Source: Andrena cerasifolii (lineage: Eukaryota > Arthropoda > Insecta > Hymenoptera > Andrenidae). From it: a stretch of DNA of 64,000 nt. A model generated the notes under the pieces. That model was given only the letters and a program-made list of their open reading frames with translations. It ran no database searches and was not told the origin of the DNA. A program made the translations under genes and the position numbers. Below, one piece after another: positions 40,888 through 52,339 of this stretch (position 1 is the first letter of the stretch; every line of letters starts with the position of its first letter). Location of the stretch: contig NW_027484912.1 in assembly GCF_050908995.1 (NCBI RefSeq), positions 124,001 through 188,000 on the forward strand, in the 5' to 3' direction.

Positions 40888-42626
40888 CATAGAAAAGAAT
40901 TTGAATGAACCAGTGTAAAGGCCACCAAACTCGAAGCTAGTAGGTTGCATGCTCCTTTGTCGAATGTACAACAAAGGTGCTTCGTGCAACCTTACGCAGT
41001 ATCTGTAGATTGCAAACCGTTTCCCCACATTTTTCAGTCTGAACAGTTTCGAGTTTTATTTGTAAGAGTTTTTAGTACTAAACATTTAGGATTTACCTCT
41101 TTTCATTATTAATGATTGTCAATATAAGAAGAAAGACAATTTTCAAAAATGTAGTAAGAAATTGTCACGCCGAATACCACATACTGATAAGGGGGATGAA
41201 TACTAGTACTCACGTTTTCGTGAACAGTTCATCGCCATTGTCTAACATAATGTGGCCAGTGTAATTACCACAGCCCAAGTAAACGAAATGAAGTATGGCC
41301 AGTATAAGTGCAGTTAACATTTCGCTAGTGACTTTCATCAGCAATATTGTTCTGGCCAGCTAGCGACGATGAATAACAAACAAGAGTTACTCGAAGCATC
41401 TTTGCTTGAACAAAGTGAACAAGTGCGCATGCGCTAACTTGCTGTAGGAACTCTCTGTGACACAAATATATGAGTGATTCAATTTTTCGAGAGGCAATTG
41501 CTAGCTGGACGAAAATAGAAACACCTTTTTATATTACTTCACATTCAACAAGAAATCAAATCGAGAGAATCTCCTCGGCAACCTAGTGTTCATGAGAATC
41601 ACTTGCATAAATATATTACTCACAATGTAGAGGTTCGTGCTTAACGAAACCACACCGATAGCGAGTAGTATGCAGTACTGTGATAGGAAGGTATTTAAGT
41701 ATTGAATTAACCTTTAACAAATTTAAGGTTTATTTAAAAGCACCCGAAATGAGGATATTCGAGTGTGAAGCCATTTATACCCATTTGAGTACCCGTTGAT
41801 GGAGGTGAATGGTGGCTACTAGTTGACGATGTATCGACGTATATGTTTTACCACGAAGAACATTTAGAATACTACTCCTATGCATACATGTATAGGAATG
41901 TTCGGCAACAGGTAGTATAAAGCGAAGTGAGTGCTTCTACGTGGCAAAATATGATGAAAATGAAGAGTAACGAAATTGCGGTGGGGGCTTCGATTTTTAG
42001 TTATTAATGTTTAATGATCTGGCACTGAGGCGCCTGGAGGGTGGCCTATCAGCGGTCAGTGGCGCGCGTGGCGCAGCGGGACAGATGTCAGATACAACTG
42101 TGCGCAACCCTGAACGCCGAGTTGCCTTGCTTCAGGCGCCCCAAATTAAATCTTTAAAAATAAATAACTAAAAAACAAAGCCACCAGCGTAATTTCTTTA
42201 CTCTTCATTTTCGGCAGCATCATCTATTTCATTTTCTACAAACTATTGCCCTACACTATATATATTTCAACGAATTAAGTTGCAATGGAAGTAATAGAAT
42301 CTAATGGTCTTACTTGTCATTTAGTTTCCTTAAAACGTTTCTAAGAATTTATGATTCAAATTCATTACCCGGTAAGTCAAGTAATCCACACGCGTGTGTG
42401 GTGAAATCTACGGATATGGACTCTGCGACAATCAAGATGCAAGCACCCAGGACCATAGTAGCATCAATGTGAAACATGATCCAGTAGAAGTATCGATCTT
42501 GATCGACGAAGTATTCAACGTTGATGGGTATCAGCACCGAACGAGACTGATTAACGTGTGCCTCTACGTTGAAGTATAAAGACAGGAACGGGAATCCATT
42601 AAATACCAATATAGTTGGAGTCAAAT
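40888..42626 (-). CDS. Odorant receptor 2, 3' exons
   Basis: Exon 42626-42369 encodes VEYFVDQDRYFYWIMFHI and a hydrophobic stretch ending THACGLLDLPG, typical of membrane segments 3-4 of ant odorant receptors. Exon 41677-41624 encodes YCILLAIGVVSLSTNLYI. Exon 41359-41214 encodes MLTALILAILHFVYLGCGNY and DNGDELFTKT, and joins in phase to exon 41002-40888, which encodes YCVRLHEAPLLYIRQRSMQP and FGGLYTGSFKFF, the conserved C-terminal region. A weaker candidate exon lies around 41770-41940 (ATIHLHQRVLKW). The last short exon was not found. The first exons are missing upstream, where homology to receptor 1 stops at about 42846. It is probably a truncated gene or pseudogene. Confidence 0.75.
41949..42230. 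repeat. Palindromic repeat in a receptor intron
   Basis: Arms at about 41949-42060 and 42120-42230 are inverted copies around AAAATGAAGAGTAA and GGCGCC. The centre has a box A-like GTGGCGCAGCGGG but no box B, so it is not called a tRNA. Confidence 0.55.
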
Positions 42627-43529
42627 CTGGAACAGCGGAGAAATATTTGACAAATCAAGTGTACTTAAGAGATTAAGACAATTTCGTTTTGGTTATATGA
42701 TATCTGTAAAGTCTGAAATGTTACCTCTACGACGATCTCCGGGTCTTTTTTAACCACCCGCGTTTTCATTTCTTTGAGGACTCGCTAATTTGAAGGCAAA
42801 TACTTAATTATGTAGATTCTCTACCAGAAATAGCCCTCAATGTTAACCCTTACGAAAGGGTATAGCCGGTTAAGATGGTCAAATGTGCCCTTGAACCGAA
42901 TTCAAATCGCGATAAGTCATTCGAAAGCTTATAAAAAAGCACCATTTGTACCAAGTTTCAACTTTGTATCCCGATCCGGGGGGTAGTAAAGGGTAAAAAT
43001 AGAAAATCAGGTTTTTACCGAATTTCTCCTATACTAGCGGATGAAAATTTTTGAAAAAATCATAGGCATTTCTGTTATCTGTGCACATATTAGAGAATTG
43101 TTTCGGATTTTTAAATAGAAAAACAAGCTGTGAAAAATAAGAAACACCAAAAAATGATGAAAAATACTGGTTATGTATCGAAGCATTTGCAGAATTATAA
43201 TTATATTTTTACCGTAGGTACGCATCATTGTTACTATTGTCCTGATTTTTTTCCGATTTTTCAATTTGGTGCGCCGCAGTTAAAAAAATTAAAAATCGAT
43301 TTTTTCTCCGTTTTTTCTGTCAGAGTAACTTATAGGTCGAACTTTCGTACATACTTTATGGAATAAGTCTTTTATGCTATCTGCAATGTCTTCGCACACA
43401 GCAAAATAACATAGGAGTTAAACGAACTAAACATGCTATGCCATTAGAGTATAAAATGTTTAGCATATTTTCAACGGCATTGATGGTACAGCGGTAAAGT
43501 GTTGGACTGCTTCAGAAACCATGGGGGAA
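42627..43529. other. Intron remnant and unknown AT-rich sequence
   Basis: 42750-42846 resembles the intron next to exon 3 of receptor 1 and then breaks at TTAACCC (42842), which suggests an insertion at a TTAA site. 42850-43480 is unassigned. A box A-like TGGTACAGCGGTAAAGTG lies at 43484. Confidence 0.45.
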
Positions 43530-44390
43530 CAATTGCGCTATTCTCCAACAGCAACTGTTAAATACTTAGGAGTACACGTTGATTACCTCCTAAGGGGCAA
43601 CAAACATATACATACCCAACTAGAAAAAGCGAATCTAGCATTCTTAAGCAATAGCAGACTCTTCCGTAACAAATACCTATCCCCGTAAGCAAAAGTCATC
43701 TTGTACATGCTTCTAATACGGCCAATTATTACCTATGCAGTACCCGCATGGTTGAACCTAAATCACACTACCGGTGAAAAAGCTAGATACTTTGAGAGAA
43801 AATGCCTGCGGGCCTGCCTAGGTTTATGCAGATCCCAAACGTCGGACTGGCAATTTTTTGTTAGCAACAAGACTCCGTACGATAGGACTGAGATTCCACG
43901 GATCGACCTATTTATCCTTAGACTAACTAGGGATTACCTCAGTAAACTCCCAGCCATTGGCAACGAATTAGTCAAAGCTGTGACCGAACTGAGCGACGAT
44001 GTTGCCACCAGACAGATCGCAACCGGATATGTTACTGCGCAGGCGTTCATATTCTGTTATAAAATGGGTCTAATTCAAGACGAATACAATAAGCCCTTAA
44101 TTTATCATTGGATGCGCAAGAAAGCCAACAAACGCAGAGCGTTCAGCCCAAACGATAATATTTACGATAGTAACTTGTTTAAGTATTCAACCAAGATATC
44201 GGAGCGGGATTTTTACGACTTCCATCGCCTCAACTACAGAAAATACTGGTGGTTAAATGACACTAGTGTACAACTTTCGGGCCCTCCATATGATCTTAAG
44301 AGAGTCGGACGACATAAAACGCTAGGTTTGTACTGGAGGGCGCGCCAAGACACCATCGGATATCTCAATAAGCAAGTAGAACCATTTTAG
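43530..44390 (+). pseudogene. LINE (non-LTR retrotransposon) 3' fragment
   Basis: The frame reads VKYLGVHVDYLLRGNKHI at the end of a reverse transcriptase, an in-frame TAA at about 43687, then LLIRPIITYAVPAW and 200 further residues (RKCLRACLGL, HHRKY-like YRKYWWLND). The VKYLGV and RPIITYAVPAW motifs are those of the thumb region of jockey-like LINEs. The 5' part and RT core are missing. Confidence 0.75.
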
Positions 44391-44404
44391 AAAGGGTTAC
44401 AAAG

Positions 44405-45011
44405 CGAACTATGATGTCACGGATCGCGCAGCTCTTCGATCCTTGAGGGTTAGTGGGTCCTATAATCATGCAGGCTAAAATATTAATGCAGCATCTTTGG
44501 AAATGTAAACTCGATTCGAACGAATCGGTGCCGTTAGACGTTCATATACCGTTTGTATACGGAGGCGCGTTATTTCAGAAGATCACACTCACCTTCAATT
44601 ACGCGGGTTTTGTGACGCGAGCGAAAGGGCATACGGTGCGTCTATCTATATTAGAACGCCGAATGAAAGGCAAGAGTATACGACACGGCTTGTCTCATAA
44701 AAATCAAAGGTAGCCCCACTAAAAACTCAGTCATTACCCAGGTTATAGTTATGGGCTGTTGTATTACTCATAAAGCTACACAATATTGTTGTCAAGGCCA
44801 TAAACGTTTTCGAAAGGGTGATGTTTTGGTCGGATTCGACCATCACATTACACTGTAAGAATACAGCACCACATACACTAAAAGCATTTGTTGCTAACCG
44901 AGTTAGTCAGATACAGCAACACAGTACACCAAGTCAGTGCTCACATGTGCCATCGGAATCTAACGTGGCTAATCTATTAACACGAAGAATGAATCTTCGA
45001 GAGTTTGTTAA
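44405..45011 (+). pseudogene. pol: BEL/Pao pol, left half (RT end and RNase H)
   Basis: Recognisable pieces: MSRIAQLFDP and GPIIMQAKILMQHLWKCKLD (BEL/Pao RT C-terminus) with a frameshift between them, then FWSDSTITLHCKNTAPHTLKAFVANR (RNase H) and NVANLLTRRMNLREFVK at the end. The gene is cut at TTAA (45008-45011) by the 13.1 kb element and resumes at 58122 in the same frame. Several indels and stops are present. Confidence 0.8.
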
Positions 45012-45479
45012 GGGGGCCGTCTCCTTTTTGTTATGGTCCGAATCGATCGAAGCGCCCTTGTAAACAGACGGACCCTAATGAAACTACTGCGGTCGGTAAA
45101 AAGAAGTTGTACAATGGTGACATCTACCGATACTCTACGTAGACGAATTTTTGACAGCATAGTTACCGCATGTTCTGTTGTCTCCGTCTCTGCCGCGCTG
45201 TTGCCACAGCTCCTTCTATTGAGAAGCTTGGAGGAATACGGCACGAGAGCTGCGTCTAGGCAGCGATCGCCGGGCTCCATGTACCGCTGATGGAGGGGGG
45301 AACATCGACAGGAGCGGTGGTTATGTGTGGGGAACTGCGGTGCGTCAGTCACGCACACATAACCACCGCTGTAGGTGTTTCCTCGTGCATCAGCTGTAGC
45401 TGGAGCCCGCCAATTCCTGCGTCTAGCATCAGAGCCTCGCTGAACGTAAAGGAGGATAGCACTATTGAAAGATAGAGAG

Positions 45480-46590
45480 GTTGAGTAGTGAAGTTAGGAA
45501 ACATGTCAATGAAACAATACTAATTTAGTATTTATTTATACATAGAACGATGCAATACTTTGTACAATCAATGTGCAAATTCAAAGCATACAATTTGAAT
45601 AAGGTACATCACCGAAGTGTAACATGCCGATCGTAATGAAATTTATAAATGCTGTAATTCTTCTAAAAACTTATGCCGCTTTTTTTCATCTAACTATACA
45701 TCAAATTATCTTTTATATCAACAAGAATTGTCTGTTTCAATAATAGTTTTGTACATGGTTTTCTTCAGAATTGTTATTTCACGGTTGTAAAAATTTATCA
45801 ATATAAACCAGAGTTCAGTACTAACAATACTGATATTTGGGAATGTCCCATTAAACGATTTTATTTAGCTACGATCCTCTGTTTGTTTGTTTGTTTGATT
45901 CAAATGTGGAAACTCAATTTTAAACCACTTCCAACCATCCAATTCCCTCGAAACTTTGCACAGGTGCGTAGTTTGGTTGACAATACAAAATTATGAAAAA
46001 ACTCCGAGTGGGTGAAAAAATTACCTAGTCACCAATAAATAATAACCCATAACAATAAATCAACCATTCTTCAAGCAAACTGTTAAACTGCATACAGCAA
46101 TAAGAGTAATGTAAATCCACAAACACTAAAAACTAGAAAAAGTATATTAAAAAATTTATAATAAACGATTTTATGAAAAATGCATTAAAAAGTAAAAAAT
46201 AATTATTTTCTTATACTACAATTTCGATGGTGTATTTTCACATAAAATCGTGGAGCAGGATATCTCGCAACAAATTCATTTCGACACTTGAGGCTATACT
46301 AAATTGATTCATATTCTGTTATGAAATATTCTGAACCACGTTTTTATTTAAAGTTGAAAAACACCATCGAAATTGTAGCACAACACTAGAAGTATTTTTT
46401 AGTTGTTAGTGCCTTTTTGACAAAATCGTTTAACAGAACATTTTTTAATATATTTTTTGTTTCTAATCAAGTTATAGTCATTACAATAAATCAATCCAAC
46501 TTCATTGGAGAATTGAAATTCGACATTCAAGCTTTCGCCCCTTTGAAATGGACAATTACAGATAAAAAAGTATATATTTTTTAAAGAATA
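45480..46590. other. AT-rich interior of the 13.1 kb element
   Basis: No gene is recognised. The stretch near 46200-46400 contains inverted copies of CACCATCGAAATTGTA, a weak palindrome. Confidence 0.4.
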
Positions 46591-47415
46591 CAGTATTGTC
46601 TCGTTAGCGGCTCGGTTTGGTGTACACCAGAGATGGGCAAAGATAATATCTAGATAAACTCGAAGAAAAGATACTTTACGTTTATTCGTTATTCGCAGCT
46701 TCGAATAACACGATTTAACTTTATTCGAAACATCACGGATAAATAAATTTATTCGAAGTGAATTTATTCGGCAGCGGAAGATAATTTTTTTATTCGCGGA
46801 ACTTTCATTCGAACCGTCGAATAAGGTTTTCATCTTTATCCGTAGTTTATTCGACTTTTATTCGAAGCCTTCGCGCTGAAGATGAAAACCTTATTCGACG
46901 GTTCGAAAAAAAGTTCCTCGAATAAGAAAATTATCTTCCGCTGCCGAATAAATTCACTTCGAATAAATTTATTTATCCGTGATGTTTCGAATAAAGTTAA
47001 ATCGTGTTATTCGAAGCTGCGAATAATGAATAAACCTAAACCGTGTTATTCGACGATTCGAATAAGGAATAAAGATGAAGTATCTTTTATTCGGCACGTT
47101 ATTTAAATAATTGATTATCTAGATAATGCCCATCTTAGGTGTACACGATGTGGACTTTTTGCTATGCCCACGACTGAAACCGAGCGAGAACGGGCGCGAG
47201 CAGACGCGACGCGTTGATGTTTTTCTCGCTCCGTCTTTCGGACGCCGTGACACTCCGTCCTTTACGTTCGCGCCTGTCGCGCACGCAAAGCGTCCCATCT
47301 CGCTCCCCACTTCGGCCAGAAAGAAGCGAGAAACGAATACTCGGAATTAGGCCTCTGTTCACACTGACTGTTCAACACCGATCCGGATCAGCGATCCGCT
47401 AACGAGACAATACTG
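46591..47415. mobile_element. CAGTATTGTCTCGTTAGCG MITE interrupted by a hAT-type MITE
   Basis: TA-flanked ends CAGTATTGTCTCGTTAGCG enclose the usual interior, but a 511-bp hAT-type element plus an 8-bp duplication splits it at 46627-47137. Confidence 0.85.
46627..47137. mobile_element. hAT-type palindromic MITE with duplication GGTGTACA
   Basis: The octamer GGTGTACA flanks both sides (46619-46626 and 47138-47145). Ends CCAGAGATGGGC and inverted TAAGATGGGC, arms of TTATTCGAA-type words. The mirrored frames MKTLFDGS... on both strands come from the palindrome. Confidence 0.9.
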
Positions 47416-47857
47416 TAATAATATTATCTTTTCTCATTTGGTGTATTTCCTCTTCTTCTTTGACGGTCTTCCTACAATTTTCTTAGGTCGCTCGTACCGA
47501 AAGATGACATAGGCAGTGTGGATCTGTAACACATTATGAAGTTCATTAGGAAATACTTAATTGAAGTTTTGTAAACGTACAAAATTGTACTGCAGATGTA
47601 TAAGCTGTTAAACTTTACCTGAAATATGGTACTTATCATTCCATTTGTCCTGACATTACTGTCCCATAAACCATGTTTGCAGTAATTTGGTAAAGAATCC
47701 GCCTGTAACAAATGATCGCAGACATTTCTGTAAGTTTTATATAAAAGTAAAAATTTGTTTCAATAATTCGTCGAACATCATGTATACCGGCGAGGCCCGT
47801 GTGAATCAACCTGGCGCATTTGATCGAGCCCGATTCCGTCTGTCTGCTCCTGTGAAC
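47416..47857. other. Unannotated interior sequence
   Basis: No gene is recognised; minus-strand frames here have no familiar motifs. Confidence 0.35.
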
Positions 47858-48041
47858 TAGAGCTGTTACTTTTTTACCCGTCGGGTACTCGGCTACCCGA
47901 AACAACTTCAAGGAATTGAATGCTTTATTGTCTATGGTATTGTTTGATATTAGGTAAAAATGATCGAACAATACCACATTCAATGGCTTGAAGTTGTTCC
48001 GGGGAGCCGGTTACCCGACGGGTCAAAAAGTAACAGCTCCG
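47858..48041. mobile_element. Small hAT-type MITE with duplication CTGTGAAC
   Basis: Palindrome with ends TAGAGCTGTTAC and inverted CGGAGCTGTTAC; CTGTGAAC occurs at 47850-47857 and 48042-48049. It is related by its ends to 37991-38505. Confidence 0.8.
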
Positions 48042-48109
48042 CTGTGAACTTAGAAATGTGTCTGAAAAAATTAAAGAGTGAATTAAATTTATTATTTTCT
48101 TCGTCACTT

Positions 48110-48219
48110 CTTTGGGGAAGTGACGGCGGCGTCGATCGACTCGCGTGATCATATGATCCGCGAGTAAAAGTGCCATCGCTGGCACTTGTCACCACTGACG
48201 GGGTCAGTGGTACCGCGCT
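48110..48219 (-). terminator. Hairpins after the transposase gene
   Basis: Just past the stop codon the minus strand has CCACTGACCCCGTCAGTGG, AAGTGCCAGCGATGGCACTT and AAGTGACGG...-type inverted repeats in a row. They could be 3' end signals or binding sites of the transposase; the role is inferred from position only. Confidence 0.35.
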
Positions 48220-49404
48220 TTACAACGCGGTGCGACGCCGGGCCGTTATAATAGTTTCATTATTTCTGGAGGGAGACCTTTTTCGCTTTTTCAAGCTTTT
48301 CGGTTTTTCTTTCGCTCTCTCTGCTAGAATAAATTGTGGCTCCCGAATAGTCATGCACCTATTGTGCCGACTATCTATTAATTCGGGTAGCATGCATTCT
48401 AAATAAAATTGAACAAGTTTTGGCTCCATTTCTCTTTTCCAAAACGCATCATCTCTCTCTACTTTTATAGATTTCAACCCTTTCGGGGTCCAAAGGCAAA
48501 ATATACAGTACTTTCTGTCAGTAATGTGTAACTGGCCTTGTATTTGATAAAAATAGTGATGCGTTTTACTTATTGAAATACCTGCGTTACGCGTGAACAT
48601 GCGCCGGACAGCGGGAACTTGTTCAATAGCTTCTTCAGGCGTAAAGTTCTCCGCTGATTTGGGGCATTTGATTTCCAAAATACCCTCTTGACCGATGATT
48701 CCATCCGGTGAAGCTCCTAAGAAGGCGATGCAGCTGTCGATGAAAAATCCACATTCCGCAATATCTGTATATTGCTTCTTCAATTCTTCGCGAGCAATAT
48801 TCTCGCATTCTTTCCCGTATTCCACCGCGGGTGCACTAATTATCTTCGGATAAAGAATTGATTTTACTGTATTTGCGCAAAGCGTGTCAGGTCGGCGACG
48901 GCACACTTGTCCAAAATTGGATGCTGTCAACAATTTGGACCTGTACTGCAACCATTTGCGGTTCTTTGCTTGTCCGATTGTTTCATCTTCAATGGCATGT
49001 CTTTTCTCTTGCCAGTCACTGAGCATTTGCATATGCTTTTCCCGCTCCAGTTCATACATTTCGGATGGCATGTCTGGCTTCTGTGCATTTTGTCCATAAT
49101 CACAATCTTTCTGCGAGGGCAAATGCTTGCGTACATATCGCGCAGCCTTCGTTTCCTTCTGTTTTGCAGCTTTCTTTTCCTTTTCTTTCTTTTTCTTTTC
49201 TTCCATTTGGTGCACAACCTCGGGCGTTTTCTTCTTCATAACCGCATCCAATCGCGAGTGCACTTGGTTACTGTTGTGCTCCACGACAGCAGCAGCACAT
49301 CTCCCTGTATAAGATCCTCTTTCGGCGAAATTTAATCTTTTTCCGCCAGTGTACTTGGCAATTAGTCCGTTCAAACTTTCCACAGCGTTATTAGTAGTAT
49401 TATA
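48220..49404 (-). CDS. Mutator-like/YqaJ transposase, C-terminal part
   Basis: After 60 residues completing the transposase domain (NTTNNAVESLNGLIAKYTGGKRLN) and a lysine/glutamate-rich coiled segment, residues 160-340 form a YqaJ-type nuclease of the PD-(D/E)XK fold: RSKLLTASNFGQV, GASPDGIIG, ILEIKCPKS and YFYQIQGQLHI. YqaJ nucleases are related to lambda exonuclease and digest DNA ends. The basic tail (KSLKKRKRSPSRNN) may be a nuclear signal. The frame joins that at 50594-52236 once the foldback insertion at 49405-50593 and one TA are removed. Confidence 0.85.
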   Translation of the reverse strand, partial: YNTTNNAVESLNGLIAKYTGGKRLNFAERGSYTGRCAAAVVEHNSNQVHSRLDAVMKKKTPEVVHQMEEKKKKEKEKKAAKQKETKAARYVRKHLPSQKDCDYGQNAQKPDMPSEMYELEREKHMQMLSDWQEKRHAIEDETIGQAKNRKWLQYRSKLLTASNFGQVCRRRPDTLCANTVKSILYPKIISAPAVEYGKECENIAREELKKQYTDIAECGFFIDSCIAFLGASPDGIIGQEGILEIKCPKSAENFTPEEAIEQVPAVRRMFTRNAGISISKTHHYFYQIQGQLHITDRKYCIFCLWTPKGLKSIKVERDDAFWKREMEPKLVQFYLECMLPELIDSRHNRCMTIREPQFILAERAKEKPKSLKKRKRSPSRNNETIITARRRTAL

Positions 49405-50593
49405 CAGGGTGTCCCACTAAGGAGTGGACAGCGCGATATCTCTTAAAGTATTGTCGATAAAAATATAAAAAAAATAGGGAATTGCATGGTTCGAGGGGGC
49501 CCATTTATTAGCGTGAACGAATTTTGTTTTCGATTATTATTTTAAAAGATTCGATGGTCAAGTTCGGTTTTTCAAATGGAACTATTTTTTTTGAAGACCT
49601 GAGTTGATAGTGCGTTCCAAGACAAATTCAATAAGCTTTAATGTATACACTTTATTTCCACTGGTTTTTAAGATATTGCGCTTGCAAATTTACTGATTTT
49701 CACTGCAAGAAACCCCTCTGGAATGGCAAAAACTGGGGGCGGTCTTACTAGCGCCACGGGTGGCACTGCCTGTTGAAATGGATACTTACCTGCCAAAGGT
49801 CTAGGCCAGAAATGGCAGGCCCAAAGGCTGGACAATTCTTTTCCGTCAGAAATGCTACTTAGGTAGGTACATCTGCGGTATCGAGAAGCGCATCGTTACT
49901 TTTATTTCGCACTTGCTTCTACGCTCGGATGGCCGGTTCTTTTGTGAGGGATGCAAATCCGATTGGTTCTGATACAATCTGCTCCCTATGGTTGAAATTT
50001 AGTCTAGCAACTTTCACTCCTCCTAACCTACCCAATCCAACTTGCATCCCTCCCAAAAGAACCGGCCATCCGAGCGTAGAAGCAAGTGCGAAATAAAAGT
50101 AACGATGCGCTTCTCGATACCGCAGATGTACCTACCTAACTAGCATTTCTGACGGAAAAGAATTGTCCAGCCTTTGGGCCTGCCATTTCTGGCCTAGACC
50201 TTTGGCAGGTAAGTATCCATTTCAACAGGCAGTGCCACCCGTGGGGCCAGTAAGACCGCCCCCGGTTTTTGCCATTCCAGAGGGGTTTCTTGCAGTGAAA
50301 ATCAGTAAATTTGCAAGCGCAATATCTTAAAAACCAGTGGAAATAAAGTGTATACATTAAAGCTTATTGAATTTGTCTTGGAACGCACTATCAACTCAGG
50401 TCTTCAAAAAAAATAGTTCCATTTGAAAAACCGAACTTGACCATCGTATCTTTTAAAATAATAATCGAAAACAAAATTCGTTCGCGCTAATAAATGGGCC
50501 CCCTCGAACCATGCAATTCCCTATTTTTTTTATATTTTTATCGACAATACTTTAAGAGATATCGCGCTGTCCACTCCTTAGTGGGACACCCTG
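49405..50593. mobile_element. 1.19 kb palindrome, CAGGGTGTCCC family, copy 3 (inside transposase)
   Basis: TA-flanked and structurally identical to 1647-2835. It splits the Mutator-like/YqaJ frame; its removal with one TA (1191 bp) leaves 2826 bp, a multiple of three. It is therefore younger than the transposon that hosts it. Confidence 0.92.
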
Positions 50594-52236
50594 TAGAGTA
50601 AGCTCTCCGCATGAGCTAATAGTGGACGAAGTATTTCTTTCACGTCCTGGTACACTCCAATTTTCATCAAGTCTAGAACGATGTTTTTCTCATTCTCTTT
50701 ATTCTTTCCATCGCAGAAATATTCTAGTCTTGCACACTCTGCGTGTTCACCAAACACGTGGCTTGGAACATTCTGTATGTCGCCATACAAATTCTTCGTT
50801 CTCTCGTCGATTGATACATTCTGATTGTATCTAAACTTTGCGGCTTTCACGATGTCCGCGCGCATCCGGCGAATGCTACTTTCCACAGTTTGTCTCAATG
50901 GTCCAGATGTGGTCTTTTTTACAATCGCTTTCATTTTTGTGCAAAAGTTTCGCAACAAATGATTCGTGCATTCAATCTTTTTTACACGAATCTGTCTCTT
51001 ATATGGGTCCGCATCAATAATCTTCTTATACACGCTACTGTCCCCATCAGCAATCAGTGCAGAATAAACGAGCCCACGTTTTTCTACGCTAGTGTTGAAT
51101 CCTTCTACTATAGCATCGCTTTCCATAGCAGTCGATGCTCGAGATGTTTTCCAGTTTTTGAAACATGTGTGCTTTCGGGGTTCTTTCTCGTTTTTCGCAG
51201 CAATCCGACAAATTCTGCAAACTTTGTTCCGAACGCCGTAAAATAATACTTTTTTCGTGTGATAGCCAACTATCACGCCGACTCCAGACGCAGAATCGTA
51301 ACATCCACTGCGGTAGGATCTCTTCATCCAGCTTCCGTCGGCCACAACGGGGATGTGAGGGGTCCCTGACCCGGGAAGAACGTCGCCTCTCTCAATCGCC
51401 AAACGTTTTTCTTCTTCAGCCGCTGCTAACATCTCTTCTTCTGCAGCGGCAATTGCGGACTTGACGAATTCATCTTGATTCTTCACAAATTCTTTCTTCG
51501 ACATGCAACGTATGTTCACTCCTGCAAAAGTGTGTTCCAACTGAGCATAACTGCCTCCACATAAAATTGTTGCATTAACGGCGCCCTGATTGCTATCCAC
51601 TTCTTCGGCTTCGTTCGATTGATTGTGGATTTCAGCTTTGTAATGGCATAAAGTGCACATTACGCTGAAGATGCTCTTGAAGCCACACCGTTTCACACCA
51701 GTTATTCGTAGGTGTTCAATGCCGCAGTCTTCCCTATGTTTTGCATGTTTACCTATTTTCTGCAATTGAGCAAGCACATTTTGAAAATTCATTACATCGT
51801 TGCTATTTAGGAGACGCGATTGCTCTTGCGACTCGTTCTTCGCAACTTTTTCTATAACGAAGTTTTCTTCTTCGTTACTTTCAACATCAAATTCTTGAAG
51901 CGCCGCTTCAGTTTCTCCCAAACTGACCGTATCAGTGTCTTCATCGGATGGCGAGTGCATTATCTCTTGGTACGTATGATTTTGTCCATCGGATGTTGAT
52001 GGTTCCTCTACCATACGTTCCTCGGCCACTTCTTCTGAATGTCCTACGGCAGTGTAGTCTGCCGTTTTTTCGTTTTCTTGTTTCTTCTGAAGGGCTGAAG
52101 ATCTTCTCTTTTGGCGATGTACTTTCCGTTTCGAAAATCTCCTTGCGGACGGACGTAATTTTCGTGGACGAAACGGAGAATTATTGTCCATATCTTCTTC
52201 CACATCCTGCATATTCACATTTAGAGTGTCACTCAT
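50594..52236 (-). CDS. Mutator-like/YqaJ transposase, N-terminal part
   Basis: Starts at ATG with an acidic then basic leader (RKLRPSARRFSKRKVHRQKRR, shown in part; likely nuclear signal). About residue 185 onward is the transposase: zinc-like CGFKSIFSVMCTLC, then VADGSWMKRSY, VCRICRIA, ALIADGDSSVYKKII and KKIECTNHLLRNF. These motifs match the Mutator-like transposase domain also seen in the broken copy at 31576-33373. Together with 48220-49404 the gene has 941 codons and no other lesion, so this transposon may have been active recently. Confidence 0.85.
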
Positions 52237-52339
52237 TCCACACTAAACCAACAAACACAACACAAACACAAACACAACGCAACACAGCTCAAAATCCTAC
52301 TGCCCGTTACAAAAAACGTAAACGCGAACCGTGAACGTG

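Noticed and set aside
42062..42090. tRNA-like box A (GTGGCGCAGCGGG)
   Set aside because: No box B at the right distance; it is in the centre of a palindrome.
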